Part shown: positions 1 to 4,998 of the stretch, piece by piece
How positions within the stretch are numbered: the first letter of the stretch is position 1
Layout: every line of letters begins with the position of its first letter
Assembly: GCA_013696365.1 (NCBI GenBank)
Contig: JACCYS010000084.1
Coordinates: 1 to 9,335, forward strand
Direction: 5' to 3'
Length of the DNA: 9,335 nucleotides
DNA from: Nocardioidaceae bacterium
Lineage (GTDB): Bacteria; Actinomycetota; Actinomycetes; Propionibacteriales; Nocardioidaceae
Position numbers and translations under genes: made by a program
The notes under the pieces: generated by a model
Seen by the model: the letters and a program-made list of their open reading frames with translations, nothing else
What the model was told of the DNA's origin: nothing
The model's database searches: none

Positions 1-22
1 CGGTGCGGATCGGGCGGGCCGC

Positions 23-28
23 TACCCT
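23..28 (+). promoter_or_regulatory. -10 box for tRNA-Ser(GGA)
   Basis: TACCCT fits the actinobacterial TANNNT -10 pattern. It lies 7 nt before the mature tRNA 5' end at 36, so transcription would begin at or next to the mature end. The second tRNA-Ser gene of this window has the same arrangement. No convincing -35 can be checked because the window begins 22 nt upstream. This is a motif match only. Confidence 0.5.
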
Positions 29-35
29 CTGCGGC

Positions 36-123
36 GGAGGATTCGCCTAGTGGCCTATGGCGCTCGCTTGGAAAGCGGGTTGGGTTAACGCCCTCGCGGG
101 TTCGAATCCCGCATCCTCCGCCA
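36..123 (+). tRNA. tRNA-Ser(GGA), CCA encoded
   Basis: The acceptor stem is GGAGGAT (36-42) paired perfectly with ATCCTCC (113-119), followed by discriminator G120 and an encoded CCA (121-123). The anticodon loop is 68-74 with GGA at 70-72, which reads serine UCC and UCU codons. The anticodon stem 63-67/75-79 pairs with one G-U. A long variable arm (about 80-95), typical of class II tRNAs such as Ser, lies before the T arm, whose loop carries TTCGAAT. Total length with CCA is 88 nt. No T-rich terminator hairpin is visible downstream. Confidence 0.97.
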
Positions 124-374
124 CTGCTTCAGCCTGTGAGTTCGCCGTCGTCACTGCGAAGCCGCCCCGGCAACGCCGTGCAGTTGGTCCCGCAATGCGT
201 CCATCTGGCTGTCGCTGAGACCGGTCGTGACTCGCACCGTGCTCTGGGCGCGAGCGACATCATCGAGAGGTTATCGCCGTGAGATCGTTGCCGAAGCCTG
301 AGCGCCCTGACATGGGCCTACTGATGGCGGCTGTGCTACGCCGCGCCTGTGGGCCTTCCTCCTAGTATTGCCCG
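124..374. other. 250-bp intergenic stretch with a possible gene remnant
   Basis: No confident gene lies here. On the minus strand one frame is open from a TAA at 271-273 to a TGA at 151-153. It encodes about 39 residues with a protein-like composition (ARAQSTVRVTTGLSD in the middle), but its only start candidate is a GTG at 235-237, which leaves 28 codons. This could be the C-terminal remnant of a decayed gene or chance coding in GC-rich DNA. I do not recognise the family. The right end of the stretch holds the promoter of the 375 gene. Confidence 0.25.
363..368 (+). promoter_or_regulatory. -10 box, leaderless-type promoter of the 375 gene
   Basis: TAGTAT is a good TANNNT -10 element ending 6 nt before the GTG start at 375. 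With a normal 6-7 nt spacing, the transcript would begin at the start codon itself. No Shine-Dalgarno sequence lies before this GTG, which agrees with leaderless translation. No -35 close to consensus is visible 16-18 nt upstream. Confidence 0.5.
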
Positions 375-686
375 GTGATCTTCAAGCGGGTGGGCTACGA
401 CCGGCCGTACCCCGACCACGGTCTGAAGCAGCGGGACTGGGCACTGCTTCCGCCGCAGCAGGTGCGGTTGGACCAACTCGTCACCACTAAGGACACCCTG
501 GATCTGACCACCCTGCTCGACGCTGAGTCGACGTTCTTCGGTGACCTATTCCCGCACGTGGTCAGCTGGCGGGGCGACTACTATCTCGAGGCCGGGCTGC
601 ACCGCGCACTGCGGGCCGCGCTGCAGCAGCGAGCCGTGCTGCACGCACGCATCCATGTTTGTGGCGACGACGGGACAAGCACGTGA
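375..686 (+). CDS. Conserved small actinobacterial protein (VapB-antitoxin-like family)
   Basis: A 103-aa soluble protein starting at GTG. The sequence (MIFKRVGYDRPYP, then RLDQLVTTKDTLDL, STFFGDLFPHVVSW and LHRALRAALQQRAVLHARI) matches, from memory, a small family widespread in actinobacteria. Automated pipelines often name it a type II toxin-antitoxin VapB-family antitoxin. I see no VapC/PIN-domain toxin next to it. Instead it overlaps a LytR_C-domain gene by the 4-nt GTGA motif, and that pairing is, as far as I recall, usual for the family. The antitoxin name should therefore be treated with caution. The start is supported by the -10 box 6 nt upstream and the family-typical MIFK N-terminus. 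The final residues (about 96-103) look less conserved. Its molecular role is unknown. Confidence 0.85.
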   Translation: MIFKRVGYDRPYPDHGLKQRDWALLPPQQVRLDQLVTTKDTLDLTTLLDAESTFFGDLFPHVVSWRGDYYLEAGLHRALRAALQQRAVLHARIHVCGDDGTST

Positions 687-1213
687 GGTGGCGTACGACG
701 ATCACCATGCTGGTGCTGATCGCATTGGTAGCCGGGGCCGGATGGTACGGCTACGACCAATTGATGTCCCCGCCGGAACCCTCGGCAGACGACGCGATCT
801 GCGACAAGGGAGGCAACCGGCTGCAGGCCAGTGACGTGACGGTCAATGTCTATAACGCCGGCGACATCTCCGGGTTGGCAGGTAAGACGCTCGCCACCTT
901 GCAGCGGAAGGGCTTCACCCCCGGTGCCTCCGAGAACGCGCCCTCGAGGCTCGACGTGGAAAAGGCGGTCATCTACGGGTCGAAGCCAACGTCGCCCGAG
1001 GTTCGGCTGGTTCGACTGCAACTGCGAGACCAGGTGCGAGTTGTCAGGCGTCCAAACCTCGCTGAGGGCGTCGACATCGTCGTCGGGTCGAACTTTGGTG
1101 GCTTCGACGGCAAGGCGCCCAAGGTGCTGAAGATCAAAGCCAATAAGAAGCAGAAGGTGTGCCGCAAAAAGTCGGACAACGAGGCGATTGGTGACTGGCC
1201 CACCGACCGTTGA
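683..1213 (+). CDS. Membrane-anchored LytR_C-domain protein
   Basis: A 176-aa protein with a short basic N-terminus, one membrane segment at about residues 7-24, and an extracytoplasmic region. That region contains a LytR/CpsA/Psr C-terminal (LytR_C) type domain at about 50-140 (VTVNVYNAG...GLAGKTLATLQRKGF). The domain occurs at the C-terminus of cell-wall glycopolymer ligases and as stand-alone actinobacterial proteins. No catalytic LCP domain is present, so a binding or accessory role at the cell envelope is inferred. Cys40 and Cys160 bracket the domain and could form a disulfide. The C-terminal tail is lysine-rich. I chose GTG 683 because it forms the GTGA overlap with the stop of the 375 gene, implying translational coupling. 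An in-frame TTG at 659 would add eight residues and has no ribosome site. Confidence 0.85.
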   Translation: MRWRTTITMLVLIALVAGAGWYGYDQLMSPPEPSADDAICDKGGNRLQASDVTVNVYNAGDISGLAGKTLATLQRKGFTPGASENAPSRLDVEKAVIYGSKPTSPEVRLVRLQLRDQVRVVRRPNLAEGVDIVVGSNFGGFDGKAPKVLKIKANKKQKVCRKKSDNEAIGDWPTDR

Positions 1214-1223
1214 GCACAGCCGT

Positions 1224-2744
1224 TCAGTCGCGGGGCTGGGGCTCCCCCGGTCTGCGAGCACGGTGGCTCCAGCCAGCAAGTCGGCCGTGCTCGGCGACCG
1301 CACGCAGCCTGTCCTCGGTGGCCGCCCGGGTGGCACGCGGACACACCACCAGCATCTCGTCGCCGACGGCGAGCCTGGTGCTGGGGCGGGGCACGAACGA
1401 TTCGTCCCCGCGCACCACCAACGACACCGAGGTGCCGCCCGGCAGCCGCAGCTCACCCACCTCCACACCATGAAGGCGTGATGCTGCCGCCACCCGAACG
1501 TGCAGCAGGTCTGCGGCGATCCCCTCGAGCGGTGCCGCCTCGACCTCAAGGTCTCGGGGGGCTTCGTGGGTCGAGACGCCCAACCGATCAGCAGCCCACG
1601 GCAGAGTAGGCCCCTGCAAGAGCGTGTAGACGACGACCAACACGATCACCAAGTCGAAAAGATCGGTCGCACCGGGCACCGCCTCGGCCAGCGGGATCGT
1701 GGTGAGCACGATCGGGACCGCCCCCCGCAGCCCCGCCCAGGACATGAACGCCTGCTCGCGCCATGGCACCCGCAGTGGCACCGCACAGACAGCGACCGAC
1801 AACGGCCGGGCCACCACCGTGAGCACGGCGCCGGCGAGCAGGCCGGCACCGACGTGCCACCACGTCAGCCGCTCGGGGGAGGCCAGCAGGCCCAACATGA
1901 TGAACAAGCCGATCTGAGCCAGCCAACCCACCCCTTCGGCAAAGGACCGGGTGGCTGCGCGGTGCGGCAGTTCGGCGTTGCCGAGCACCAGCGCCGCGAC
2001 GTACACCGCCGCGAATCCGCTGCTGTGCACGAGGATCGCCGCCCCGTACGAGACGACGCACAGCGACAGCACTGCCAACGGATAGAGGCCCGACGACGGC
2101 AACGCTGCGCGCGCCAGCAGCCGAGCGCCGACCCAGCCCAACACGATGCCCACGGCGCCACCGAGCACCAGCTCCAGCAACACCACCGCCAGCACGTAGT
2201 ACCAGGCGTGCTCGGCTGCCTCGCCGGTGCTGACCATGACGACCAGCAGCAACGTCGGCGCATCGTTGAGCCCACTCTCGGCCTCCAGCGAACCGCGCAC
2301 CCTGGACAGCAGCGGCACCCGCCGCAACACGGAGAAGACCGCTGCGGAGTCAGTCGGCGCGGTGACGGCACCAAGAAGCACCGATAGCTGCCAGTCGAGT
2401 CCGAGGGCGAAGCGCCCGAGCAAGGTCATCACGGTGATCCCGATGGCCACGCCGACTGTGCTGAGCAGCAGGCTGAGCGGCATCACCGGCTTCACTTGTG
2501 ACCAGCGGGTGGTCAGACCACCCTCAGCCAAGATGAGTACGAGGCCGACAATGGCCAGCACGAACGCGAGGTCGGCATCGGCGAACTCGATGCCGATCAC
2601 CGACTCACCGAGCAGCACGCCGATCCCCAGATAGACCACGAGGCTCGGCAGACCGGCCCTCGTGCTGACGCGTACGGCGAGGATGGCGGCAAGCAAGACG
2701 CCGGCGCCCACCAGCAGGAGGCTGCCGATCTGATCGCCAAGCAC
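1224..2744 (-). CDS. CPA1-family cation/proton antiporter with TrkA_C domain (NhaP2/CvrA-like)
   Basis: A 506-aa inner-membrane protein. Residues about 1-385 form a Na+/H+ exchanger domain with some 12-13 hydrophobic segments. The ion-binding signature is present: TAPTDSAAV (128-136, Asp132) and ESGLNDAPTL (156-165, Asn160-Asp161). The conserved AGLRGAVPIVL segment (337-347) is typical of CPA1 transporters. After a linker, residues about 410-470 form a cytoplasmic TrkA_C (RCK_C) domain, which binds regulatory ligands in related K+/H+ antiporters. This architecture matches the NhaP2/CvrA group, so K+/H+ or Na+/H+ exchange for pH and ion homeostasis is likely. The substrate cannot be fixed from sequence. 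The start is GTG with GGGAGG 6 nt upstream. The gene is monocistronic by context and converges on the LytR_C gene with 10 bp between stops. Confidence 0.93.
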   Translation of the reverse strand: MLGDQIGSLLLVGAGVLLAAILAVRVSTRAGLPSLVVYLGIGVLLGESVIGIEFADADLAFVLAIVGLVLILAEGGLTTRWSQVKPVMPLSLLLSTVGVAIGITVMTLLGRFALGLDWQLSVLLGAVTAPTDSAAVFSVLRRVPLLSRVRGSLEAESGLNDAPTLLLVVMVSTGEAAEHAWYYVLAVVLLELVLGGAVGIVLGWVGARLLARAALPSSGLYPLAVLSLCVVSYGAAILVHSSGFAAVYVAALVLGNAELPHRAATRSFAEGVGWLAQIGLFIMLGLLASPERLTWWHVGAGLLAGAVLTVVARPLSVAVCAVPLRVPWREQAFMSWAGLRGAVPIVLTTIPLAEAVPGATDLFDLVIVLVVVYTLLQGPTLPWAADRLGVSTHEAPRDLEVEAAPLEGIAADLLHVRVAAASRLHGVEVGELRLPGGTSVSLVVRGDESFVPRPSTRLAVGDEMLVVCPRATRAATEDRLRAVAEHGRLAGWSHRARRPGEPQPRD

Positions 2745-2750
2745 GTGTCG

Positions 2751-2780
2751 CCTCCCGGTTCCGTGCGAGACGCCAGACTA
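2751..2780 (-). promoter_or_regulatory. Ribosome site and candidate -10 box of the antiporter gene
   Basis: On the minus strand GGGAGG (2751-2756) lies 6 nt before the GTG start and fixes that start. Further upstream, TAGTCT (2775-2780) fits the TANNNT -10 pattern and would give a leader of about 25 nt. The -35 position shows nothing close to consensus, so the promoter is tentative while the ribosome site is clear. Confidence 0.5.
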
Positions 2781-2879
2781 AGGGTCGTCGGCGCCCGGGC
2801 AGCTGGTCCGGAGGCGAGATCAGGGCCGGAGGCCGACCTCAGGGGCGGCAGCAGGCAGGAACTCAGCGAAACAAGTTAT

Positions 2880-2969
2880 TGGCGGTGGCGGTGGGATTTG
2901 AACCCACGGTGGGCGTAAACCCACACACGCTTTCGAGGCGTGCTCCTTAGGCCACTCGGACACGCCACC
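2880..2969 (-). tRNA. tRNA-Ser(CGA), CCA encoded
   Basis: Read on the minus strand, the acceptor stem GGTGGCG (2969-2963) pairs perfectly with CGCCACC (2890-2884), followed by discriminator G (2883) and an encoded CCA (2882-2880). The anticodon loop is CTCGAAA with anticodon CGA, reading serine UCG. A long variable arm with a GTGGGT...ACCCAC-type stem marks a class II tRNA. The T stem GTGGG/CCCAC is perfect with loop TTCAAAT. Length is 90 nt. About 135 bp separate its 3' end from the antiporter start, and no strong terminator hairpin is seen there. Confidence 0.97.
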
Positions 2970-2976
2970 GCGCAGA

Positions 2977-2982
2977 AGGCTA
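2977..2982 (-). promoter_or_regulatory. -10 box for tRNA-Ser(CGA)
   Basis: On the minus strand TAGCCT ends 7 nt before the mature tRNA 5' end at 2969, the same spacing as for tRNA-Ser(GGA) at the left of the window. Transcription would start at or beside the mature end. No clear -35 is visible. The rest of the 113-bp gap up to tadA shows nothing further. Confidence 0.5.
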
Positions 2983-3082
2983 CCCGACGGGACACAGCCC
3001 GGCCGGGGCGCCAGCCCCCGCCTACCGGATCCCCCGACGTTGCAGCCAGTCCCCCACAGTCCGTTGGAAGATCACCCGGGCG

Positions 3083-3520
3083 TCAGCCTCCGCGGCGGTT
3101 GGCGAAGAAGTCGCGCAGCAGCGCTGCCGACTCGTCCGCACGTACGTCGGCGACCACCTCGGGCCGATGGTTGAGTCGACGGTCACGCACCACGTCCCAC
3201 AACGAGCCGACCGCTCCCGCCTTGGCGTCGTACGCGCCGAACACCAGCCGATCGAGCCGCGCGGCGACCACGGCGCCAGCGCACATCACGCACGGTTCGA
3301 GGGTTACCACCAGCGTGCACCCGTCCAGCCGCCACCGACCGCGTCGGGCAGCCGCATCCCGCAGAGCGACGACCTCGGCATGAGCGGTCGGGTCGTTGTC
3401 GCGCTCGCGGGCGTTCTGCCCGGTGCCCACCACTGCTCCGGTTGCGTCGACAACGAGCGCCCCCACTGGCACGTCGCCGCTGTGCAGTGCGGATCGGGCG
3501 AAATCCAGGGCCTCACCCAT
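3083..3520 (-). CDS. tadA: tRNA-specific adenosine deaminase TadA
   Basis: A 145-aa cytoplasmic zinc enzyme that deaminates the wobble adenosine 34 of tRNA-Arg(ACG) to inosine. The zinc and catalytic motifs are intact: HAE at 47-49 (His47 ligand, Glu49 proton shuttle) and PCVMC at 76-80 (Cys77 and Cys80 ligands). The flanking TLEPC and AYDAKAGAVGSL blocks and the C-terminal ADESAALLRDFFANRR agree closely with bacterial TadA. The N-terminus is about 15 residues shorter than in E. coli, but the ATG at 3520 is the only start codon between the upstream TGA (3561-3559, same frame) and the conserved region. There is no Shine-Dalgarno sequence. With a 38-nt gap after the upstream gene, it is probably expressed from that gene's transcript. 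Confidence 0.95.
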   Translation of the reverse strand: MGEALDFARSALHSGDVPVGALVVDATGAVVGTGQNARERDNDPTAHAEVVALRDAAARRGRWRLDGCTLVVTLEPCVMCAGAVVAARLDRLVFGAYDAKAGAVGSLWDVVRDRRLNHRPEVVADVRADESAALLRDFFANRRGG

Positions 3521-3558
3521 CGGCGCGTGCCAACGAACGGCCGCAGCCGAGCCGGCGG

Positions 3559-4038
3559 TCAGACCGCAGCCTTATCGATCGCCGCCTCGAACTGCGCGCC
3601 GAAGCCGAGCCGGTGCGCCACGTCGGACAGCATCTCGTCGGGATACAGCTCGGGGTCGTCGCAGAGCACCGCAATGTCCATGGCCGAGACGCCGAGGTCC
3701 GCCAGGATGTCGAGCTGACCGGCTGGCTGCGGGTCGTCGTCATCCTCGGGCTCGGGCAGGTCCAGGGCGTCGACCACTTCGGAGGCCAGCGGCCAGTCGG
3801 TGGCCGCTGTCACATCGGAAAGCAAGAACTGCTCACGCGGGCCCAGCACCCGAACCAACACGAAGAAGTCTTCGTCGACCGACACCATCCCGATCGTTCC
3901 GCTCTCACTGGGCAGTGGGCGCAGAGCAGTCACCAGTGCTTCCAAATCTTCGCCGGTGCCCAGCGGCAGCGGCTGCACCTGCCAGGTGCCCTCTTCGCGC
4001 AGGGCAGCCAGCACGAAGTCGACGCCGTCGTGCGCCAT
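3559..4038 (-). CDS. tRNA adenosine deaminase-associated protein
   Basis: A 159-aa soluble, acidic protein of the actinobacterial family named for its constant position beside tadA. Recognisable blocks are the N-terminal DFVLAALREEGTWQV, GMVSVDEDFFVLVRV (50-64), SDVTAATDWPLASEV (74-88) and the C-terminal LYPDEMLSDVAHRLGFGAQFE (131-151). An acidic linker (96-103, PEPEDDDD) separates two halves. Its biochemical function is not established; a role with TadA is inferred only from neighbourhood. The open frame runs upstream to 4368, but GGAGG lies just before the ATG at 4038, and the extension would read through a tandem repeat and into antisense upp. I therefore reject the extension. It is the first gene of a two-gene unit with tadA. 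Confidence 0.9.
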   Translation of the reverse strand: MAHDGVDFVLAALREEGTWQVQPLPLGTGEDLEALVTALRPLPSESGTIGMVSVDEDFFVLVRVLGPREQFLLSDVTAATDWPLASEVVDALDLPEPEDDDDPQPAGQLDILADLGVSAMDIAVLCDDPELYPDEMLSDVAHRLGFGAQFEAAIDKAAV

Positions 4039-4042
4039 GCCA

Positions 4043-4047
4043 CCTCC
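4043..4047 (-). promoter_or_regulatory. Ribosome binding site deciding the start at 4038
   Basis: On the minus strand GGAGG (part of GGAGGTG) lies 4 nt before the ATG at 4038. The spacing is short but usable. It is the only strong Shine-Dalgarno sequence in this frame and argues against the upstream in-frame ATG at 4368. Confidence 0.6.
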
Positions 4048-4128
4048 ATTTGCCGGGGCCCCGGTCGGACCCGCTTCAGTGATAGTCGCAGAGGTGATGC
4101 CCGGCGGGAAGCCCGACATCGCACCGGC

Positions 4129-4155
4129 GTAGGCGCAGTAGGCGCAGTAGGGGCA
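4129..4155. repeat. Three 9-bp tandem repeats in the upp/tadA-unit spacer
   Basis: GTAGGCGCA occurs at 4129-4137 and 4138-4146, and a third copy with one change (GTAGGGGCA) at 4147-4155. The array sits in the 135-bp spacer between divergent genes and ends 5 bp before the -10 box of upp, so it covers the upp -35 region. It could bind a regulator or be simple slippage-derived repetition. Function is unknown. Confidence 0.85.
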
Positions 4156-4160
4156 CCCAC

Positions 4161-4166
4161 TAGCGT
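4161..4166 (+). promoter_or_regulatory. -10 box, leaderless-type promoter of upp
   Basis: TAGCGT (TANNNT) ends 7 nt before the ATG at 4174, placing the expected transcription start at the start codon. No Shine-Dalgarno sequence precedes the ATG. The same geometry recurs at 363 and at 7877. An in-frame GTG at 4165 overlaps the box and is therefore unlikely to be the start. Confidence 0.55.
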
Positions 4167-4173
4167 GCGTCAC

Positions 4174-4815
4174 ATGCGTATCCATGTCGCCGACCATCCT
4201 CTGGTGGCCCACAAGCTCACCTTGTTGCGCGACCAACAGACCGACTCGCCCACGTTTCGGCGGCTCGCTGACGAGTTGGTGATGCTGCTGGCGTACGAGG
4301 CGACCTGCGACGTGCGTACCGAGCCCCGGACCGTCCAGACGCCGGTGGCCGAGACCGTGGGGGTGCACCTGTCGTCGCCCCGTCCGCTGGTGGTGCCGAT
4401 CTTGCGCGCCGGGCTCGGCATGCTCGAGGGGATGCAGAGGTTGCTGCCGACCGCCGAGGTCGGCTTCTTGGGCATGGTCCGCGACGAACAGACCCTTGCC
4501 GCCTCGACCTATGCCGAGCGGTTGCCGGCCGATCTGGCGGGCCGCCAGTGCTATCTGCTGGACCCGATGCTGGCGACCGGTGGCACGCTGGCTGCCGCCA
4601 TGGGCTTTCTCGTGTCTCGAGGTGCCGACCAGATCACCGCGATCTGTCTGCTGGCGGCGCCCGAGGGCATCGAACGGGTGGAGCGCGAGTCGGCTGCCCT
4701 CGACCTACCGGTCACGCTGGTGACGGCAGCAGTTGACGAGCGGCTCAACGAGGTCGGCTACATCGTGCCCGGGCTTGGGGATGCGGGCGACCGACTGTAC
4801 GGAGTCGCAGGCTGA
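4174..4815 (+). CDS. upp: Uracil phosphoribosyltransferase
   Basis: A 213-aa cytoplasmic enzyme of pyrimidine salvage that makes UMP from uracil and PRPP. The PRPP-binding motif is at 128-138 (LLDPMLATGGT). The C-terminal uracil-binding segment is YIVPGLGDAGDRLYG (196-210). The N-terminal VHL/IHVADHPLVAHKLTLLRD, the SSPRPLVVPILRAGLGML block (67-84) and the FLGMVRDEQTL flap region (98-108) are all typical, and the length is normal for the family. The start at ATG 4174 is supported by the -10 box 7 nt upstream. It diverges from the tadA unit and converges with pntB. The 183-bp gap to pntB holds a palindromic intergenic element and no recognisable intrinsic terminator with a T tract. Confidence 0.97.
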   Translation: MRIHVADHPLVAHKLTLLRDQQTDSPTFRRLADELVMLLAYEATCDVRTEPRTVQTPVAETVGVHLSSPRPLVVPILRAGLGMLEGMQRLLPTAEVGFLGMVRDEQTLAASTYAERLPADLAGRQCYLLDPMLATGGTLAAAMGFLVSRGADQITAICLLAAPEGIERVERESAALDLPVTLVTAAVDERLNEVGYIVPGLGDAGDRLYGVAG

Positions 4816-4868
4816 TCGGGGGAGATCGGCTCCAAGTCCGATGACCGACGGCTAACGTCTGCCGCGCT

Positions 4869-4957
4869 GCGCCACGTTTACGTTGCGGGCCAGCCCTTTA
4901 CGCGGTGTGCGCGCCACGTAAAGGGTAGGTCCGCCACGTTTACGTGGCCCGCGGCGG
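4869..4957. repeat. Intergenic palindromic element, copy 1 (four phased CCACGTAAA-type sites)
   Basis: Four related sites are regularly spaced. A at 4872-4885 is a palindrome CCACGTTTACGTTG with one mismatch. B at 4894-4905 is CCCTTTACGCGG. C at 4914-4925 is CCACGTAAAGGG, an inverted partner of B. D at 4934-4947 is a perfect palindrome CCACGTTTACGTGG. Site starts are 22, 20 and 20 bp apart, about two helical turns. B and C could form a hairpin with 7-bp perfect core arms CTTTACG/CGTAAAG. A second copy at 8978-9066 has identical spacing and 75 of 89 matching bases. This copy lies between convergent upp and pntB, so a promoter role is unlikely here. It could be a bidirectional terminator, a REP-like repeat or a protein-binding array. 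Confidence 0.85.
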
Positions 4958-4998
4958 GCGGGGTGACTCGCGGCCGCGGCGTCGGGTGGCCGGGTGGC

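Noticed and set aside
659..682. TTG start at 659 for the LytR_C gene
   Set aside because: It has no ribosome site and would create a longer overlap. The GTG at 683 overlaps the previous stop in the usual GTGA form. It cannot be excluded from sequence alone.
581..1549. Minus-strand open frame of 322 codons across the LytR_C gene
   Set aside because: It is Arg/Cys/Trp-rich, lies antisense to the LytR_C gene and overlaps the antiporter end out of frame. It is a GC-rich shadow frame.
1500..2387. Plus-strand open frame of 295 codons over the antiporter gene
   Set aside because: It is Gln/His/Arg-rich low-complexity translation of the complement of a membrane protein gene.
3442..4173. In-frame upstream extension of upp to 3442
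   Set aside because: It would run antisense through tadA's associated gene and the spacer. Upp starts with the family-typical MRIHVADHPL at 4174 next to a -10 box.
4039..4368. N-terminal extension of the tadA-associated protein
   Set aside because: It reads through the 9-bp tandem repeats (CAYCAYCAY) and antisense upp. The GGAGG before the ATG at 4038 marks the real start.
4825..4842. Intrinsic terminator after upp
   Set aside because: ATCGG/CCGAT makes only a 5-bp stem with an 8-nt loop and is not followed by a T tract.
4872..4947. CRISPR-like array of short repeats
   Set aside because: The four sites alternate in orientation, are 12-14 bp with 6-10 bp between them, and have no spacer-length unique segments or cas genes.
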